The notes under the pieces: model-generated
The model's input: the letters and a program-made list of their open reading frames with translations, nothing else
What the model was told of the DNA's origin: nothing
Databases searched by the model: none
Program-made: the position numbers and the translations under genes
Shown here: one piece after another, positions 17,792 to 25,422 of the stretch
Layout of the letters: each line of letters starts with the position of its first letter
Numbering within the stretch: position 1 is the first letter of the stretch
Assembly: GCF_014205155.1 (NCBI RefSeq)
Contig: NZ_JACHMX010000001.1
Coordinates: forward strand, 4,030,001-4,094,000
Reading direction: 5' to 3'
Source: Amycolatopsis umgeniensis
GTDB lineage: Bacteria; Actinomycetota; Actinomycetes; Mycobacteriales; Pseudonocardiaceae
DNA: 64,000 bases

Positions 17792-18211
17792 ATGACCGGA
17801 GTGTGGGTGCTGCTGGGCGTCTTGGTGCTCGGCGGGGTGGCCGGCGCGCTGTTGCAAGCGCGCAACGGCCGCGTGCGCGCGGCCAAGTCCAGCGCATCCA
17901 CCCTTCCGGAACGCGTTTCCGCAGCCCTCGCGCCCGAGGGCGTCACCCTGATCCAGATCTCCACCACGTTCTGCGCGCCGTGCCGCCACACCCGCGTGAT
18001 CCTGTCGGCTCTCGCGGAGAAGACCGACGGCCTGACGCACGTCGATTTGGACGTCACCGAAACCCCGGAAGTCGCGCAGGCACTTTCCATCTTGCGGACT
18101 CCGACGACGCTGGCCTTGACGCCGGACGGCCGGGAGGTCTTCCGCGTCGGCGGCGTTCCCCGAGGTCAGGACCTTCTCGAGGCCTTGAAACCCCACCTGG
18201 CGAACGCCTGA
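17792..18211 (+). CDS. membrane-anchored thioredoxin-family protein
   Basis: A 139-residue protein with an N-terminal membrane span (residues 3-21) and a thioredoxin fold. The redox pair is Cys61/Cys64 in TTFCAPCRHT and the cis-Pro loop is LRTPTTLAL. The exposed domain is probably extracytoplasmic, though topology was not proven. It starts 7 bases after lmeA and lies just before the sulfur operon. The gene order equals the mycobacterial thiX region as I recall it. Confidence 0.8.
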   Translation: MTGVWVLLGVLVLGGVAGALLQARNGRVRAAKSSASTLPERVSAALAPEGVTLIQISTTFCAPCRHTRVILSALAEKTDGLTHVDLDVTETPEVAQALSILRTPTTLALTPDGREVFRVGGVPRGQDLLEALKPHLANA

Positions 18212-18220
18212 TCCCGAATT

Positions 18221-18236
18221 TTGGGAAGCGTCCCAA
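18221..18236. promoter_or_regulatory. small inverted repeat before the sulfur-operon promoter
   Basis: TTGGGA-AGCG-TCCCAA lies 14 bases upstream of the proposed -35 element of the leader-peptide transcript and 10 bases after the thioredoxin stop. It could be a weak terminator or a repressor site; there is no T-run. Confidence 0.3.
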
Positions 18237-18249
18237 GGTATGAACACGG

Positions 18250-18279
18250 TTCCCAACCTGAGGGAGCTCTGCGTACCCT
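18250..18279 (+). promoter_or_regulatory. candidate promoter giving a leaderless leader-peptide mRNA
   Basis: TTCCCA and TACCCT, separated by 18 bases, resemble -35 and -10 elements. The GTG of the leader peptide begins seven bases after the -10, where transcription would start, and it has no ribosome binding site. This predicts a leaderless transcript. Inference from spacing only. Confidence 0.4.
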
Positions 18280-18286
18280 CGCACCC

Positions 18287-18373
18287 GTGAACAGGCTGCC
18301 CCGAACCTTGCTGACCCAGCGCCGCGCAGTGGATCTGTGCCGCGTTCGCAGCAGCCTGTGTCCGGCTCGCTGA
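18287..18373 (+). CDS. cysteine-containing leader peptide of the sulfur operon
   Basis: A 28-codon reading frame encoding MNRLPRTLLTQRRAVDLCRV followed by RSSLCPAR. Short peptides with an RR-x-VDLCRV-type core and one or more Cys codons near the end are known upstream of actinobacterial sulfur-assimilation operons. In mycobacteria, translation of Cys codons in such leaders controls the genes behind them. The two Cys codons (TGC, TGT) are residues 18 and 25. The frame ends 67 bases before the DUF4395 gene. It is not a shadow of a larger gene. Confidence 0.75.
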   Translation: MNRLPRTLLTQRRAVDLCRVRSSLCPAR

Positions 18374-18440
18374 ACGCGCCTCGAAGCCTGCGCGTGCCCC
18401 TGGCACGCACCTCTTTTCCCTCTCGTTCGCAGGAGGATCC

Positions 18441-18875
18441 ATGTCCGCAGGACCGGCCGTCGACCCCCGGGGTCCGCGTTTCGCCGCCATCCTGACGACG
18501 GTCGTGCTCGCGATCGTGCTCATCACCCAGTGGTGGCCACTGCTCGCGGCGCAGGCGGTGGTGTTCGCGATCGGCGCGTTCGTCGGCCTCAAGCCGGCGC
18601 CGTACTCCCTGGTCTACCGCTACCTCGTCGCGCCGCGCCTCGGCCCGGCGACCGAACGCGAGGACGCCGCCCCGCTGCGATTCGCGCAGGCCGTCGGTTT
18701 CGTGTTCGCCCTCGTCGGCACCGTCGGCTTCGCCGCCGATCTGACCGCGCTCGGCTTCGTCGCGACGGCGTTCGCGCTGTTCGCGGCCTTCCTCAACGCG
18801 GCGTTCAACTTCTGTCTCGGTTGCGAGATGTACCTGCTCATCAAGCGTTTCAGTCCCAGCCCTCGCGCGTCCTAA
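18441..18875 (+). CDS. DUF4395 integral membrane protein
   Basis: A 144-residue protein with four hydrophobic segments and a conserved CxxC near the end (NFCLGCEMYLLIKRF), the DUF4395 signature. It precedes the sulfurtransferase genes here, as often in actinobacteria, suggesting a role in moving or oxidising sulfur compounds at the membrane; its biochemistry is not established. GGAGGATCC ATG gives a strong start. It is the first full-length gene behind the cysteine leader. Confidence 0.85.
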   Translation: MSAGPAVDPRGPRFAAILTTVVLAIVLITQWWPLLAAQAVVFAIGAFVGLKPAPYSLVYRYLVAPRLGPATEREDAAPLRFAQAVGFVFALVGTVGFAADLTALGFVATAFALFAAFLNAAFNFCLGCEMYLLIKRFSPSPRAS

Positions 18876-18896
18876 CCCAGAAAGAGAGTCAGCTCC

Positions 18897-19733
18897 ATGA
18901 GCCGTGAAGACGTCCTGGTCACCACCCAGTGGGCCGAGGAGAACCTGGACACCCCGGGTGTCGTGTTCATCGAGGTCGACGAGGACACGACCGCGTACGA
19001 CAACGGACACATCCGCGGTGCGGTGAAGTTCGACTGGCGCAAGGACCTGCAGGACGGGGTCCGCCGGGACTTCGTCGACAAGGAGGGCTTCGAGAAGCTG
19101 CTGTCCGAGAAGGGCGTCTCGAACGACGATCGCGTGGTTCTCTACGGCGGCAACAACAACTGGTTCGCGGCGTACGCGTACTGGTACTTCAAGCTCTACG
19201 GCCACGAGAACGTGCAGCTGCTCGACGGTGGCCGTAAGAAGTGGGAGCTGGACGGCCGCGAGCTGAACTCGGAAGAGGTCAAGCGCGAGGCCGCGACGTA
19301 CAAGGCCAAGGAGCAGGACCTCTCGATCCGCGCGTTCCGCGACGAGGTCGTCCAGGCCATCGGCGGCAGCAACTTCGTCGACGTGCGTTCGCCCGACGAG
19401 TTCTCCGGCAAGCTGCTCGCCCCGGCGCACCTGCCGCAGGAGCAGTCGCAGGTCCCCGGCCACATCCCGGGCGCGCTGAACGTCCCGTGGGCGAAGGTCG
19501 CCAACGAGGACGGCACGTTCAAGACCGAGGAAGAGATCAAGGAGCTGTACTCCGACGAGGGCCTCGACGAGTCGAAGTCCACGATCGCGTACTGCCGCAT
19601 CGGTGAGCGTTCGTCCATCGCGTGGTTCGCGCTGCACGAGCTCCTCGGTTACGACGCCGTGAAGAACTACGACGGTTCATGGACGGAATACGGCTCGCTC
19701 GTCGGCGTGCCGGTCGAGTTGGGAGCTAAGTGA
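18897..19733 (+). CDS. sseA: thiosulfate/3-mercaptopyruvate sulfurtransferase (tandem rhodanese)
   Basis: A 278-residue protein of two rhodanese domains. The C-terminal domain is catalytic, with Cys233 in the loop AYCRIGERSS; the N-terminal one is structural and has no Cys at the equivalent site. The loop composition favours thiosulfate as donor. GAAAGAGAG precedes the ATG. It is translationally coupled to the DUF1416 gene by a TGATG overlap, the classical cysA2-sseC pair of actinobacteria. Confidence 0.92.
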   Translation: MSREDVLVTTQWAEENLDTPGVVFIEVDEDTTAYDNGHIRGAVKFDWRKDLQDGVRRDFVDKEGFEKLLSEKGVSNDDRVVLYGGNNNWFAAYAYWYFKLYGHENVQLLDGGRKKWELDGRELNSEEVKREAATYKAKEQDLSIRAFRDEVVQAIGGSNFVDVRSPDEFSGKLLAPAHLPQEQSQVPGHIPGALNVPWAKVANEDGTFKTEEEIKELYSDEGLDESKSTIAYCRIGERSSIAWFALHELLGYDAVKNYDGSWTEYGSLVGVPVELGAK

Positions 19734-20044
19734 TGGCGGCAGACGACAGCTGCGGCGCGCCGGTCCAGGAGGCCACGCCCGCCGACTACGACACCCGCGG
19801 CCAGGTAGTGCTGGCGGGCAAGGTGACCGGCGCGGAAGGCCCCGTCGGCGGCGCCTTCGTGCGGTTGCTGGACGGCGGCGGCGACTTCACCGGCGAGGTC
19901 GTCTCGTCGGCTGACGGCGACTTCCGCTTCTACGCGGCCCCCGGCGACTGGACGGTGCGCGCGCTGCACCGCTCCGGCAACGGCGAAGCGACTGTGACCG
20001 CCCAGGGTCCCGGCGTCCACAGCCTGGCCATCTCGGTCGCCTGA
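19733..20044 (+). CDS. sseC: DUF1416 protein SseC
   Basis: A 103-residue beta-sandwich-like protein, MAADDSCGAPVQEATP at the start and a carboxypeptidase-regulatory-like core (GKVTGAEGPVGGAFVRLLD, GDFRFYAAPGDWTVRAL). The N-terminal Cys7 is conserved in the family. It always follows the thiosulfate sulfurtransferase; the function is unknown but linked to sulfur transfer. Its ATG shares one base with the sseA stop. A strong terminator follows. Confidence 0.9.
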   Translation: MAADDSCGAPVQEATPADYDTRGQVVLAGKVTGAEGPVGGAFVRLLDGGGDFTGEVVSSADGDFRFYAAPGDWTVRALHRSGNGEATVTAQGPGVHSLAISVA

Positions 20045-20050
20045 CGTTTT

Positions 20051-20105
20051 GCGCGTGAAGGCCCCCTTCCCTCGGCTCAGCCGAGGGAAGGGGGCCTTCA
20101 CGCGC
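20051..20105. terminator. 27-bp perfect palindrome ending the sulfur operon
   Basis: Two perfect 27-base arms separated by a single base form a very stable hairpin, with GTGAAGGCCCCCTTCC at the outer end. The two GAAGG pentamers are 30 bases apart, as in the other arrays. It starts six bases after the sseC stop and has no T-run, so it may stop transcripts by structure alone or act on the RNA. Confidence 0.8.
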
Positions 20106-20169
20106 GTGTGGGCACTGCCACGGACCCTCAGCAGGCCCGTCCTGGCAGGTAGCGACTAAAGTGCGAGTC

Positions 20170-20268
20170 GTGGAGATCCTGTTTACGACCCTGCTGGTGC
20201 TCGCCGGCGTCGCGATCACGTGGTTCGCCGTGTACGTCGTCTACCGGCTTTACGCGGACGAACGCTGA
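20170..20268 (+). CDS. 32-residue single-span membrane peptide
   Basis: The frame encodes MEILFTTLLVLAGVAITWFA followed by VYVVYRLYADER, a single hydrophobic helix with a basic and acidic C-terminal tail. It ends three bases before the nitrobindin start, so the two are probably cotranscribed. A TAAAGT hexamer seven bases before the GTG would allow a leaderless start. Similar tiny membrane proteins occur beside this gene in actinobacteria; no function is known. Confidence 0.6.
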   Translation: MEILFTTLLVLAGVAITWFAVYVVYRLYADER

Positions 20269-20271
20269 CCC

Positions 20272-20904
20272 ATGACGGCTAGTGGCGACGAGGCCATCCA
20301 GGCCGCGGAGAAGCGCGCGGAAGAAACGCGCGAACGCAACCTCCCTCCGTACGGCACCCTTCCTGACATGCCCATCCCCGGCGACACGGCGAACCTGCGC
20401 GAGGGCCCGAACCTCAATGACGCCTGCCTGGCGCTCTTGCCGCTCGTCGGCGTCTGGCGTGGCGAAGGCGAGGTCGACTACCCGACCATCGAAGGCCCGC
20501 GCCGGTTCGGCATGCAGCTGACCATCGCGCACGACGGCCGTCCCTTCCTCACCCACGAGGCCCGCGCCTGGCTGCTGGACGAAGACGGCAACGTCATCCG
20601 GCCCGCCGCAAGGGAATCCGGGTTCTGGCGTCCGCAGGCCGACGACACGATCGAACTGCTGCTGACCCACAACACCGGCATCGTGGAACTGTTCTACGGC
20701 AAGCCGCGCGGCAAGGCCTCGGTTCCGGCTTGGGAGCTGGGCACCGACGCCGTCGTCCGCACGTCGACGGCCAAGGACGTCACGGCCTCTTCGCGGCTCT
20801 ACGGCATCGTCAACGGCGAACTCGGCTACGTCGAGGAGCGCGCCATGATGGGCCAGGAACTGCAGCCGCACACGTCGGCGCTGCTGCGTCGCGTGGTGGG
20901 CTGA
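20272..20904 (+). CDS. FABP-fold heme-binding protein (nitrobindin family)
   Basis: A 210-residue protein with a charged N-terminal helix and a ten-stranded beta-barrel. Family marks are the GVWRGEGEVDYP strand (GxWxGxG), the FLTHEARAW strand and the C-terminal LQPHTSALLRR, whose His is the expected heme ligand. Relatives bind ferric heme and react with nitric oxide or peroxynitrite. The gene lies beside the sulfur operon, as in mycobacteria (Rv0813c by recall). Confidence 0.85.
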   Translation: MTASGDEAIQAAEKRAEETRERNLPPYGTLPDMPIPGDTANLREGPNLNDACLALLPLVGVWRGEGEVDYPTIEGPRRFGMQLTIAHDGRPFLTHEARAWLLDEDGNVIRPAARESGFWRPQADDTIELLLTHNTGIVELFYGKPRGKASVPAWELGTDAVVRTSTAKDVTASSRLYGIVNGELGYVEERAMMGQELQPHTSALLRRVVG

Positions 20905-20913
20905 CCGTCTCCC

Positions 20914-21525
20914 GTGCGGTGGCGTGCCTACGGCGAGCACGCCGCCCTGCTCGACTGTGATTCCCTGGCGCAGACGATCGCGGCGCACGCCACGGTGTCG
21001 GCCGCACGCCCGTCCGGGATAGCGGAACTCGTTCCCGGCGCCCGAAGCCTGCTGGTGGCGGAAACCCCGGGCTCGGGTGCTCTCGCGGCCGTCCGTGATC
21101 TCCTCTCGGGCGCCGATCTCGAACATCCGCCCGACGGCGAACCCCGCGAGATCACCCTCGACGTCACGTATGACGGCGAGGATCTCGAACTCGTCGCGCA
21201 GGACGCCGGAGTGTCCATTGAGGACGTCGTGCGACTGCACACCGATGCCGTCTACACCGTGGCTTTCACCGGCTTCGCGCCCGGTTTCGGTTACCTGACA
21301 GGACTTCCCGAACCGCTCCGGCAACCGCGACTGTCGAGCCCGCGCACTCGCGTGCCACCGGGTTCGGTCGGGATCGCGGGCGAATTCACCGGGGTGTACC
21401 CCCGTGTCTCACCGGGTGGCTGGCGGCTGATCGGCCACACCCGGACCGTCCTGTTCGATCCGCGCGCCGACCCGCCCGCGCTGCTGGCGCCCGGTGACCG
21501 CGTGCGGTTCCGGAGTGCCGGATGA
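20914..21525 (+). CDS. pxpB: 5-oxoprolinase subunit PxpB
   Basis: A 203-residue KipI-type protein (DUF213/AHS1 domain), with the family motif FTGFAPGFGYLTGLP and RTRVPPGSVGIAG. With PxpC and PxpA it hydrolyses 5-oxoproline using ATP. pxpA is not adjacent. The GTG start is 9 bases after the nitrobindin stop; its 3' end overlaps pxpC by an ATGA, so the pair is coupled. Confidence 0.88.
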   Translation: MRWRAYGEHAALLDCDSLAQTIAAHATVSAARPSGIAELVPGARSLLVAETPGSGALAAVRDLLSGADLEHPPDGEPREITLDVTYDGEDLELVAQDAGVSIEDVVRLHTDAVYTVAFTGFAPGFGYLTGLPEPLRQPRLSSPRTRVPPGSVGIAGEFTGVYPRVSPGGWRLIGHTRTVLFDPRADPPALLAPGDRVRFRSAG

Positions 21526-22394
21526 GGGCCCTCGAAGTGCTCCGGCCGGGCCCGTTGGCGCTGGTCCAGGATCTCGGCAGGCCCGGCTACGCGCATCTCG
21601 GCGTCCCGCCGTCGGGCGCGCTGGACGTCCCGGCGCTGAAACTCGCCAACCGGCTCGTCGGCAACGACGAAGCCGCGGCGGGCGTCGAGTGCCTGTTCGG
21701 CGGCCTGCGGCTGCGCGCGACGACGTCCTGCACGATCGCGGTGACCGGCCCCGCCGTCACCGTCGAGGTCGACGGTCGCGCCGTCGGCTCGCACTCGCCG
21801 GTGTGGCTGGCCGCGGGCCAGGTCGTGGCGATCGGCGCGCCCGCCACCGGCTTGCGGTGCTACCTGGCGGTCTCCGGCGGGATCGCGGTCGACGCCGAGC
21901 TCGGCAGCCGTTCGCGGGACGTCCTTTCGGAGATCGGACCCGCGCCGCTGAAGACGGGCGACGTCCTCCCGCTCGGCACACCGTCCTTGCCCGGCGGCGC
22001 CGATGTCGTACTGCCCACGGCCGCTCCGGCGGAGCTGGTCGTGCCCGTCGAACCGGGGCCGCGGGCGCACTGGTTCGAAGACCTGGCGACCGGGCTGGCG
22101 AAGACCTGGACGGTGACGTCGGAATCCAACCGTGTCGGTCTCCGGCTCGACGGGGCCGCGCTGGTTCGCCGAGACGAATACGCGGAGAAGGAACTGCCGA
22201 GCGAAGGGCTACTGACCGGTGCCGTCCAGGTGCCGCCGAACGGGCTGCCGGTCGTGTTCTTGGCGGATCATCCAACTACCGGTGGTTATCCGGTGGCGGC
22301 CGTGGTGAGACAGGCGTCACTCCCGGCACTCGCGCAGGCCCGTCCCGGAACCCTTCTCCGCTTTCACTCGTCCACGAAGGTGTGGAACAGGTAA
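21522..22394 (+). CDS. pxpC: 5-oxoprolinase subunit PxpC
   Basis: A 290-residue KipA-type (AHS2, cyclophilin-like) protein, marked by VQDLGRPGYAHLGVPPSG near the start, VTSESNRVGLRLDG and FLADHPTTGGYPVAAVV near the end. It forms the 5-oxoprolinase complex with PxpB. The ATG overlaps the pxpB stop by four bases. Its 3' end overlaps a small ParB-like frame by 13 bases. Confidence 0.88.
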   Translation: MRALEVLRPGPLALVQDLGRPGYAHLGVPPSGALDVPALKLANRLVGNDEAAAGVECLFGGLRLRATTSCTIAVTGPAVTVEVDGRAVGSHSPVWLAAGQVVAIGAPATGLRCYLAVSGGIAVDAELGSRSRDVLSEIGPAPLKTGDVLPLGTPSLPGGADVVLPTAAPAELVVPVEPGPRAHWFEDLATGLAKTWTVTSESNRVGLRLDGAALVRRDEYAEKELPSEGLLTGAVQVPPNGLPVVFLADHPTTGGYPVAAVVRQASLPALAQARPGTLLRFHSSTKVWNR

Positions 22395-22795
22395 AGGTCG
22401 ACGGTGGCACAGGTGTCATCGACACAACTTCGGTCCCCACCCAACCCGAACTCCCGCAGTCGCTGCGGATCGCGTTGGCCACCGGTCAGATGCGGCGCCC
22501 ACTCGGCGACACGCTCCAGCCGCTTCTCGCTCTCTTCGCCGACGGCGAGTACCAGGTCACCGGCCCCGAAAGACTGCTGGAGGACCGCTATCTGACCCCG
22601 AGCGCCGACTGGCCGCCCGCCGACGTCTCGCGGGTCGGCTACTACCGGACGGCGATCAAGAGCGGGCACCGGCCGGTCGCGATCGTGCTGGAGACCCTCG
22701 ACGCGGCGGTGATCCTGGACGGGCACCACAAGATCGCGGCCTACCGCGAAGAAGCGATCCTGCCGCATCTGCTGATCATCAGCTCGCTCAGCTGA
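22382..22795 (+). CDS. hypothetical protein with ParB/sulfiredoxin-like motif
   Basis: A 137-residue frame with good codon bias. It begins at a GTG inside the end of pxpC and overlaps the convergent pabC stop by eight bases. The C-terminal part VLETLDAAVILDGHHKIAAY resembles the box II region of ParB/Srx-fold proteins (D-G-H-H-R/K). There is no helix-turn-helix, so it is not a partition protein. The first half is not recognised. The start is uncertain because the ribosome binding site is poor. Confidence 0.55.
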   Translation: MEQVKVDGGTGVIDTTSVPTQPELPQSLRIALATGQMRRPLGDTLQPLLALFADGEYQVTGPERLLEDRYLTPSADWPPADVSRVGYYRTAIKSGHRPVAIVLETLDAAVILDGHHKIAAYREEAILPHLLIISSLS

Positions 22796-23642
22796 TCGTG
22801 TACTCGCTCTCGTACGCGGCGGCCAGTTCGGCGTGGATCGCGCTGGAGTCGCTCAGCGCGACGCCGTCGAGCGTGTGCACCCTGGTCAGCTTGCGGACCG
22901 ACGAGGCGAGGAACAGCCCCTCGCCCGCGCTGAGGTCCTGGACCTGGAGCGGCTCGACCTTGATCGACCAGCCCGCGCGCTCGGCTCCCCGGAACAGCGC
23001 CGCCTGCGTCGTCCCCGGCAGGATGCCGATGCTCGCCGGCGGCGTGTAGAGCGTCCTGTCCTTCGCGAGCACGACCGTCGAAGTCGGCCCTTCGAAGACC
23101 GAACCGTTGGCGGCGGTGAAAATCACATCGCTCGCGCCGCGGCGTGCGGCCTCGCGCAGCGCGGCCATGTTGACGCCGTACGAAATCGACTTCGCACCCA
23201 GCAGCAGCCACGGCGCGCGCTCGGCGAGCTCGGGCTCGATACCGCGCTCGAGGGTGATCGCCGCGACACCTTCGACACGGGCTCGCTGGACCTTCTCGTC
23301 GATCTCCACACCGAGCGCGAACCCGAACGGCTTCGCTTCCGGATCGCCGTCGATTCCCCTGGTGTACACCAATTTCAGGGCGATCTCGGCGGGGCCGGAC
23401 CAGTTGTCGATGACCGTCTGCGCGGCGCGCTCCCAGGCCGCGAGATCCGGCTCCGGCAGGTCGAGCATGGCCGCGGAACGGGCCAGGCGATCGAGATGCG
23501 GACGGAGCTCACGAGGGCGGCCGTCGACGACGAGGATCGTCTCGAACACGCCGTCGCCGCGAAGCAGTCCGAGATCGTCGACCCGCAGGTGAGCGGCTTC
23601 GGGGTCGGCCAGGGTCCCGTCGAGGAAGGCAAGCACGCGCAT
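22788..23642 (-). CDS. pabC: class IV aminotransferase / aminodeoxychorismate lyase
   Basis: A 284-residue PLP enzyme of fold type IV. The Schiff-base Lys is in LLLGAKSISYGVNMAALREA and the N-terminal motif is LLRGDGVFETILV. The C-terminal GTTQAALFRGAE and SSVRKLTRV segments bind the PLP phosphate. Sequence features favour 4-amino-4-deoxychorismate lyase (p-aminobenzoate synthesis), but branched-chain or D-amino acid transaminase activity cannot be excluded. It is divergent from ygfZ, itself folate-dependent, across 21 bases. Confidence 0.8.
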   Translation of the reverse strand: MRVLAFLDGTLADPEAAHLRVDDLGLLRGDGVFETILVVDGRPRELRPHLDRLARSAAMLDLPEPDLAAWERAAQTVIDNWSGPAEIALKLVYTRGIDGDPEAKPFGFALGVEIDEKVQRARVEGVAAITLERGIEPELAERAPWLLLGAKSISYGVNMAALREAARRGASDVIFTAANGSVFEGPTSTVVLAKDRTLYTPPASIGILPGTTQAALFRGAERAGWSIKVEPLQVQDLSAGEGLFLASSVRKLTRVHTLDGVALSDSSAIHAELAAAYESEYTIS

Positions 23643-23663
23643 ACGGACACGGTACTCACTAGC

Positions 23664-24800
23664 ATGGGTTTCATGCCCTACCGCTCCCCCCTGCTCGACC
23701 TCCCCGGACCGATCGCGGCACCCGACGGGCATCCGGAGGAGGGGGTCCCTTGGCATTGGGGAGACCCGTTCGCCGAGCAACGGACGGCGACGCGCGGCGC
23801 CGTGGTGATCGACCGTTCGCACCGCGAGATCCTGGCCGTGACCGGGGAAGAACGGTTGTCCTGGCTGCATTTGGTGATCTCGCAGCACGTCACCGGACTG
23901 ACCGAAGGCACCGGCACCGAGGCGCTCGTGCTGGACAGCCAAGGCCGCGTCGACACGCACATGGTCGTCGCGCACTCCGGCGGCACGGTGTGGCTGGACA
24001 GCGACAGGGGCGCGGTGGCCTCCAGCGCGCTGCCGTCCGGCGGCAAGCAGACCCTGCGCGAGTACCTCGAAGCTATGAAATTCTGGTCCAAAGTGGACAT
24101 CCGCGATGTCTCGGATGAGCTGGCGCTGCTGACCGTTCTCGGCCCCGACGCGGACCGGGTACTGGCTTCCGTGGACGTCACCCTCAGCCCGGACGCGTAT
24201 TCGGTCGTTCCGCTGCCCGGTGGTTTCGCGCGGCGGATGCCGTGGCCCGGACGGAACAGCGTCGACCTCGCCGTGCCCCGCGCCGACCTCGCCGACTGGT
24301 GGCGCCGCCTGACCGACGCGGGCGCCCGACCGGCGGGCAGCTGGGCGTTCGACGCGCTGCGGGTCGAGTCGCTGCGGCCGCGGCTGGGGATCGACACCGA
24401 CGAGCGCACGATCCCGCACGAGGTGAACTGGGTCGACTCCGCCGCGCACGTGGCGAAGGGCTGCTACCGCGGTCAAGAGACCGTCGCGAAGGTCCACAAC
24501 GTCGGGCGGCCGCCGCGGTTCATGGCGCTGCTGCACCTGGACGGTTCGCCGGAGATCACGCCGGAGACCGGCGATCCGGTGGTGCTCGGCGAGCGGACCG
24601 TCGGGCGCGTCGGGAGCGTGGTACAGCACCACGAGCTGGGACCGATCGCGCTCGCGCTGGTCAAACGCTCGACGCAACCGGGCGCCGAACTACTGGTGGG
24701 CGCCGAGGACCGCGTCGTGCAGGCGGCCATCGATCCGGACTCCGTGCCGGGCGAGGCTCCGGCTCCTGGACGGGAAGCGGCTCAGCGACTGCGGGGTTGA
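23664..24800 (+). CDS. ygfZ: folate-binding protein YgfZ
   Basis: A 378-residue protein of the GcvT-like YgfZ family, which helps assemble or repair Fe-S clusters with tetrahydrofolate. The signature KGCYRGQETVAKVHN is complete, with its conserved Cys. N-terminal and C-terminal GcvT-like domains flank it. Two ATGs nine bases apart are possible starts (MGF or MPYRSPLLD); neither has a ribosome binding site. It is divergent from pabC. After its stop the chromosome has no gene for 845 bases. Confidence 0.85.
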   Translation: MGFMPYRSPLLDLPGPIAAPDGHPEEGVPWHWGDPFAEQRTATRGAVVIDRSHREILAVTGEERLSWLHLVISQHVTGLTEGTGTEALVLDSQGRVDTHMVVAHSGGTVWLDSDRGAVASSALPSGGKQTLREYLEAMKFWSKVDIRDVSDELALLTVLGPDADRVLASVDVTLSPDAYSVVPLPGGFARRMPWPGRNSVDLAVPRADLADWWRRLTDAGARPAGSWAFDALRVESLRPRLGIDTDERTIPHEVNWVDSAAHVAKGCYRGQETVAKVHNVGRPPRFMALLHLDGSPEITPETGDPVVLGERTVGRVGSVVQHHELGPIALALVKRSTQPGAELLVGAEDRVVQAAIDPDSVPGEAPAPGREAAQRLRG

Positions 24801-24810
24801 CGGCTGGGCG

Positions 24811-24860
24811 CTGCGGTTCTTGGCGGCTGCGGTTCTTGCTGCGGTTCTTGCTGCGGTTCG
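24811..24860. repeat. 12-bp direct repeat CTGCGGTTCTTG
   Basis: Three contiguous copies run from 24827 to 24860 (the last ending TTCG) and one more lies 4 bases upstream. They start 11 bases beyond the ygfZ stop. The copy number could vary between strains by replication slippage. Confidence 0.75.
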
Positions 24861-24906
24861 TGAAGGCCTCCTTGCCTACCTTGAGGGTAGGGAAGGAGGC
24901 CTTCAC
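24860..24906. repeat. GTGAAGGCCTCCTT palindrome, 30-base phased
   Basis: Outer arms GTGAAGGCCTCCTT and AAGGAGGCCTTCAC are perfectly complementary, with inner GCCTACC/GGTAGGG pairing. GAAGG occurs at 24862 and 24892, exactly 30 apart. It may terminate ygfZ transcription. Confidence 0.7.
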
Positions 24907-25055
24907 GGCATTTGTGGCCTTGTCGGCTGCTGCTGGGGGTTGTGGCTGGTCCGTGAAGGACTCCTTGAGGGACTCTGGGTCCCTCGAAGTTCCCCTCACG
25001 GGCTCCGGGCACGGCTGTGTCGCCTCTGTCGCCTCACCTGTCACAGCGGTAGCGC

Positions 25056-25165
25056 GTGAAGGCCCCCTTCACGCGGCTGAGCGAAGGAAACCCGCCCTTC
25101 GCTCCCGACCCGAGTACGTGAAGGTCCCCTTCATTGCGCCTGGCGCAATGAAGGGGACCTTCACC
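25056..25165. repeat. cluster of three GAAGG palindromes
   Basis: A small hairpin GTGAAGGCCCCCTTCAC is followed by GAAGG...CCCTTC. Next is a long perfect palindrome built from GTGAAGGTCCCCTTCATTGCGCC and its complement across a TG centre. GAAGG positions are 25058, 25083, 25120 and 25150, the last two 30 apart. Confidence 0.7.
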
Positions 25166-25334
25166 TACTTTTCGTGCCCCCGCCTCCTGCGCTCCTGCCC
25201 GGCCTCCCACGTTCCTGCCCACGCCCGCATCCAGCCTCCCGCTCCTTCCGCGCCCCCGCCTTCCGCGTACCTGCCCGCGCCCCGCCTCCCGCACCCGCAC
25301 TCCCGCACCCTCGCCCCGCTTCCCCCACCGGGCT

Positions 25335-25408
25335 GAAGGGAACCTTCCCCGCATCCCAAGCCGCGAAGGACGCTTTCCCCCATCACACGCGACGAAGGTC
25401 CCCTTCAC
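25335..25408. repeat. phased GAAGG array, third copy of the 75-base composite
   Basis: GAAGG at 25335, 25365 and 25394 (spacing 30 and 29), with TTCCCCGCAT and TTTCCCCCAT tails. The first unit GCTGAAGGGAACCTTCCCC is a close variant of the one after phoU and of its reversed copy at 45.4 kb. Confidence 0.7.
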
Positions 25409-25422
25409 CTCCGCCCAGCCAC

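Noticed and set aside
25177..25330. Coding region in the C-rich tract
   Set aside because: The open frames are Pro/Ala/Arg low-complexity in every reading and start codons lack ribosome binding sites. It is better seen as a strand-biased pyrimidine tract.
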